Position numbers and translations under genes: made by a program
Shown: positions 60,721-64,000 of the stretch, piece after piece
Numbering within the stretch: position 1 is the first letter of the stretch
Layout of the letters: each line of letters starts with the position of its first letter
Source: Plantibacter flavus
Lineage (GTDB): Bacteria; Actinomycetota; Actinomycetes; Actinomycetales; Microbacteriaceae
Assembly: GCF_900177615.1 (NCBI RefSeq)
Contig: NZ_FXAP01000002.1
Span: 186,001-250,000 of the forward strand
Direction of reading: 5' to 3'
DNA: 64,000 bases
The notes under the pieces: model-generated
What the model was told of the DNA's origin: nothing
The model's database searches: none
The model's input: the letters and a program-made list of their open reading frames with translations, nothing else

Positions 60721-61595
60721 CGGCTCCCCAAATCCACGGCTCAGTGCCCGCCCTGGTCACGCCGTTCGACGGAGACTCATGGTCGCGCGACGCGCTGGAG
60801 TCCCTCATCGACTGGCACATCGCCGAGGGGAGCTCGGCGCTCGTTGTGTGCGGCACGACTGGCGAGAGCACGACGCTCACCGAGAATGAGCAGATCGACG
60901 TCATCGCGGCCGCCGTCCAAGCGGCGAACGGGAGAATCCCGATCATCGCCGGCGCCGGATCGAATTCCTCAACGACGTCCATCGAGCTAACACGTGCGGC
61001 CGAAGCCGTCGGAGCGGACGCCACGCTCCACGTCGCTGGTTACTACAACCGACCCAACAGCGGCCAGCTCATCGCCCACTTCCACGCGGTGGCAGACTGC
61101 GCGGAGCGGCCTGTCCTGCTCTACGACATCCCGCAGCGAACGGGCGTCGCGCTGTCGGTGTCCGATGTCCTCGAGATCTGCGCTCACGACAACATCGTCG
61201 GCATCAAGGACTCAACAGGTGATCTGGGGCGCCTCACCGCGGAGCGGTTGGGCACGGAGACTCCCCTGAGCTTTCTGTCGGGAGACGACTTCTCCGCGCT
61301 TTCCTACCTCGCCTCAGGTGGCCACGGATGGGTCTCCGTCGTAGCCAACGTCGCCCCCCGACTCTGCGCGTCCCTGGTGGCGGCGGTCACATCTGGTGAC
61401 CTGATCGACGCACGTCGTATCAACGATCTGCTGCATCCGCTGTCGCTCGCACTGATGCTCGATCCGAACCCGGCTGGCCCAAAGTACGCGCTCTCCTGTG
61501 CGGCCCGGTGCAGCACGGAGGTGCGGGCTCCACTCACTCCGGCGTCGCCGGAGACCAGACGGCGCATCGACGAAGCACTGGCAGCTATCTCGTGA
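60717..61595 (+). CDS. DapA-family (dihydrodipicolinate synthase/N-acetylneuraminate lyase) enzyme
   Basis: A 292-residue TIM-barrel aldolase. Schiff-base Lys164 (GIKDST), Tyr136 and Arg141 (YDIPQRTG) and the GTTGES loop (46-51) match functional dihydrodipicolinate synthases, which condense pyruvate with an aldehyde. Since chorismatase liberates pyruvate, both could share that metabolite; it could equally be a redundant lysine-pathway paralogue or an arylidene-pyruvate aldolase. ATGA overlap with the chorismatase gene and GTGA overlap with the aminotransferase gene. Confidence 0.88.
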   Translation: MTAPQIHGSVPALVTPFDGDSWSRDALESLIDWHIAEGSSALVVCGTTGESTTLTENEQIDVIAAAVQAANGRIPIIAGAGSNSSTTSIELTRAAEAVGADATLHVAGYYNRPNSGQLIAHFHAVADCAERPVLLYDIPQRTGVALSVSDVLEICAHDNIVGIKDSTGDLGRLTAERLGTETPLSFLSGDDFSALSYLASGGHGWVSVVANVAPRLCASLVAAVTSGDLIDARRINDLLHPLSLALMLDPNPAGPKYALSCAARCSTEVRAPLTPASPETRRRIDEALAAIS

Positions 61596-62830
61596 TCTCT
61601 ACCTCTCTCAAGCTCTCCGAGAATGCTGCTCTGCGATCACTGGGCACCCACCCGTTTCAACACCTCGCCGCTCTCCTCGACGGGATAGACCCTCCATCTG
61701 CGCTGACACCTATCGATCTGACGATCGGCGAGCCCACCTCAAGACCGCCCGAGTGGACAGCAGCTGCACTATCGGAGGACTCGGCGTCATTCGGCACGTA
61801 TCCACCGAACGGCGGCCCCGCGTGGTTCAACGATGCGGTCATCGACTGGGCTGAGCGGCGCTTCGGCATCCCTCGGCAAGCTATGGACCGCGCCGCAGTG
61901 GTCCCGACGGCCGGAGCCCGCGAAGCACTCTTCCAGCTGGCATTGGCAGTTGAAGGGCCGCGAAGTGGGCGGGACCTCGTGGTGATGCCCACGCCCCACT
62001 ACGCACCGTACCGCGCCGCTGCGGCATTTCCTGGATTCTCCGTGTTGCCGCTGGCAGCCGACGCGTCGAATGGGAATCTTCCCACTCCCGACATGCTGCC
62101 TGTCGGGGTCGCCCAACGAGTCGCCCTCACATACCTGTGCTCGCCGAGCAACCCTGAGGGGGCGGTCGCTGACAAGCAGCGACTCGGCCGTGCAATCGAA
62201 CACGCGAGGCGACACGGATATTTGCTTGTCGTCGACGAGTGCTACAGCGAAATCTACCGCAATGAGCCTCCGACAAGCGCCCTCGCTGTCGCTGCGGGTC
62301 TCGCTGCGGCCCCGAGCGAGGATTTGTTCCGCAACGTGGTGGTCGTGAACTCGCTGTCTAAGCGGTCTAGTGCAGCCGGTCTGCGAGTCGGGTGGGTCGC
62401 CGGCGACCGGCATATCGTTGACAGCCTCGTACGTGCGCGTTCGTACATCGGTGGCTCTACCCCATTGCCTAATCTGCGGGCCGCCGCGCGACTGTACACA
62501 GACGAGGGGCACGTCGAACGGATTCGCCAGGGATATTGCGACGCGTTCGACGCTTCGGACTCCGTCCTTCAAGACGTCGAGGGCTACAGATCTCCGGCTG
62601 CCGGAATGTTCCTCTGGCACCAAGTCGGGGACGGTGAGACGGTGGCACGACGTGCGTGGCGCGACGCCGGCGTGCGACTGGTACCCGGGGAGTATCTTGG
62701 GCCGGCCGGGCATGACGGCCGCCACCCTGGGCGCTCGCACGTTCGTCTGGCGATGGCCTGTCCCCGCCCGCTCATCGAAGAAGCGCTTGATCGACTCCAT
62801 CCGATTCTCCAGGATGAGGGAAGAGCGTGA
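61592..62830 (+). CDS. Class I/II PLP-dependent aminotransferase (DapC-like)
   Basis: A 412-residue fold-type I aminotransferase: PLP Lys257 in NSLSKRSSAAGLRVGW, Asp215/Tyr218 in VVDECYSEIY and Asn187 in CSPSNPEG. The active-site Arg near the C-terminus is in SHVRLAM. It resembles succinyldiaminopimelate aminotransferases. GTG start overlaps the DapA-like stop (GTGA). It would aminate a keto acid, perhaps the product of the preceding lyase. Codon usage is A/T-richer than genes left of 59 kb. Confidence 0.88.
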   Translation: MISTSLKLSENAALRSLGTHPFQHLAALLDGIDPPSALTPIDLTIGEPTSRPPEWTAAALSEDSASFGTYPPNGGPAWFNDAVIDWAERRFGIPRQAMDRAAVVPTAGAREALFQLALAVEGPRSGRDLVVMPTPHYAPYRAAAAFPGFSVLPLAADASNGNLPTPDMLPVGVAQRVALTYLCSPSNPEGAVADKQRLGRAIEHARRHGYLLVVDECYSEIYRNEPPTSALAVAAGLAAAPSEDLFRNVVVVNSLSKRSSAAGLRVGWVAGDRHIVDSLVRARSYIGGSTPLPNLRAAARLYTDEGHVERIRQGYCDAFDASDSVLQDVEGYRSPAAGMFLWHQVGDGETVARRAWRDAGVRLVPGEYLGPAGHDGRHPGRSHVRLAMACPRPLIEEALDRLHPILQDEGRA

Positions 62831-64000
62831 GCTCCGCAGAACGTCAGGGGGCGTTCATCATCGTGGGCGGCGGCATCGCCGGGCTTGCTAGTGCTCTGGC
62901 CCTCGCACCGCACGCCTCATCAGTGACTGTGCTCGAGCGCAACTCCCGCTTCCAAGAGGTCGGAGCGGGAATACAGTTGAGCCCGAACGCTTTCGCAGCA
63001 TTGGATGAGCTCGGCGTGAAAGAAGCTGTACTCACTCGCTCGATTCGTGTCCAGCGACTTACGGTGCTAGACGCTCAATCGGGCGGCACCCTCGTGGACT
63101 TTCCTCTGGACGATCGTTTCGAGGCCCAGTTCGGGCATCCGTACGCCGTCGTCCATCGAGGCGCATTGCACCGAACACTGCTCGATGCGTGCCGCCGATT
63201 AGCCACGATCCGGCTCATCACGAACGCCAACGTCAATGGCCTCACCGAGCACGACGACTCGATCACCGCCAACCTCGCCGACGGCCGTGTTTTCGTCGGT
63301 GACGTGCTAATCGGCGCTGACGGACTCAATTCTTCGGTACGGGCCCAGGTGGTCGGAGACGGAGCACCGGAACCTGCCGGCCATGTTGTGTATCGCGCGG
63401 TTATCTCGGCGGAGCAGTTCCCTGCAGATCTGCCAGCACGATCCTCGATCCTCTGGGCAGGCCCGGATATGCACGTCGTGCACTACCCGCTCGCTGACGG
63501 CAAGTCATTCAACCTCGTCGCGACTAGGGTCGAGCCGGTAAACGAGATGTTCGCCAACCGCGGGATCCAGGCTGCGTGGGTGAGGAGCGCATTCGCAAGC
63601 GTGGCGCCTCCGCTCCGGCGCCTGCTCGACGCGCCGGCCCATTGGCGAGCGTGGTCGATCGCGGACCGGGCGCCGGTGCACACTTGGCATCGCGGACGTG
63701 CCGTGCTCATGGGGGACGCCGCGCACCCAATGCTGCAATACGCCGCCCAGGGTGCGTGCCAGGCCATCGAGGATGCGGTGATTTTCGCTCGACTCGTGGG
63801 GGCCGTCGGCGCGAACGACGCAGTCGCGTCGCTAGGCCCTGCTCGAGCTGGCCGTACTGCGCGCGTGCAGCAGACCGCGCGCTGGCTGGGCGACGCGATC
63901 TACCACCCGGCCGGCGTACCGCGTCGCGCCCGGGACGTGATGCTCAAGAGCCTCGACCACGCGAAGCTCACAGCGTCCCTCCAGTGGCTGTACGCCTGGA
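62827..64000 (+). CDS. FAD-dependent aromatic monooxygenase, 3-hydroxybenzoate 6-hydroxylase-like (3' end beyond window)
   Basis: 391 codons before the window edge. GTG start overlaps the aminotransferase stop (GTGA). Flavin-binding GGGIAG (14-19), GADGLNSSVR (163-172) and the GDAAHPMLQYAAQGA block (296-310) are those of group A flavin hydroxylases. Similarity to 3-hydroxybenzoate 6-hydroxylases (LSPNAFAALDELGV, YAVVHRGALHRTLLDAC) is clear by eye. It would convert 3-hydroxybenzoate to gentisate, thus linking with the chorismatase product. The C-terminal part is missing from this window. Confidence 0.87.
   Translation, partial: MSSAERQGAFIIVGGGIAGLASALALAPHASSVTVLERNSRFQEVGAGIQLSPNAFAALDELGVKEAVLTRSIRVQRLTVLDAQSGGTLVDFPLDDRFEAQFGHPYAVVHRGALHRTLLDACRRLATIRLITNANVNGLTEHDDSITANLADGRVFVGDVLIGADGLNSSVRAQVVGDGAPEPAGHVVYRAVISAEQFPADLPARSSILWAGPDMHVVHYPLADGKSFNLVATRVEPVNEMFANRGIQAAWVRSAFASVAPPLRRLLDAPAHWRAWSIADRAPVHTWHRGRAVLMGDAAHPMLQYAAQGACQAIEDAVIFARLVGAVGANDAVASLGPARAGRTARVQQTARWLGDAIYHPAGVPRRARDVMLKSLDHAKLTASLQWLYAW

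Noticed and set aside
1-64000. tRNA, rRNA, insertion sequence, integrase or prophage genes
   Set aside because: Reading both strands, I saw no cloverleaf with a CCA/T-loop pattern, no transposase DDE motif and no integrase. A covariance-model scan (tRNAscan/Infernal) would be the decisive test.

Overview
The window is high-GC actinobacterial DNA with long gene runs, 4-nt ATGA/GTGA overlaps, many GTG starts and many TANNNT -10 boxes placed exactly 6 nt before a start codon (leaderless transcripts). Intergenic repeats of the type CTTCGACAAGCTCAGGGACC and the protein families present suggest a plant- or soil-associated Microbacteriaceae-like organism. The genus cannot be fixed from sequence reading alone. 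I see no rRNA, tRNA, transposase, phage gene or CRISPR array.

Layout. 0-16 kb: an ECF sigma factor, a DUF805 membrane protein, a LacI-controlled sugar importer with a GH127 beta-L-arabinofuranosidase, small regulator/enzyme pairs (AraC, VOC, TetR with an MDR reductase), an FMN reductase, a GrpB fusion and a ThrE exporter. 16-33 kb: a CDF transporter, then a large catabolic locus. A minus-strand operon (DUF6282 hydrolase, BKACE, cupin, HpcH aldolase, SDR, Fe-alcohol dehydrogenase, aldehyde dehydrogenase, MetE-like protein) diverges from a plus-strand operon (IclR, spermidine/putrescine-type ABC importer, second IclR, cyclase-family hydrolase). 33-35.3 kb: small housekeeping genes. 35.3-35.8 kb: a dense block of the intergenic repeat. 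35.9-43.7 kb: a tight operon of an NCS1 permease, a hydantoinase/oxoprolinase-type protein, three consecutive DUF917 paralogues and a PucR-type regulator. 44-49.4 kb: CDP-alcohol phosphatidyltransferase, pyridoxal kinase, lipid/diacylglycerol kinase, MFS, GNAT.

49.4-59.4 kb is best read as a D-apionate (D-apiose) degradation locus: ApnL lactonase, SDR, ApnO, OiaC, LerI, DerI, LerK, an MFS importer and an FCD-type regulator. It would carry apionolactone to D-erythrose 4-phosphate by way of L-erythrulose. The palindrome CAACCGGTTG occurs upstream of both transcription units, once inside a good sigma-70 promoter spacer. With GH127 (L-arabinofuranose), this suggests use of plant cell-wall sugars.

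From about 59.4 kb to the right edge the composition changes (A/T-rich promoter, more A/T at third codon positions). A four-gene overlapping operon begins there: chorismatase, DapA-family lyase, class I/II aminotransferase and a 3-hydroxybenzoate 6-hydroxylase-like flavin monooxygenase, the last cut by the window end. This set looks like an acquired chorismate-derived pathway. I do not recognise it as a described cluster, and it is the strongest candidate for something new.
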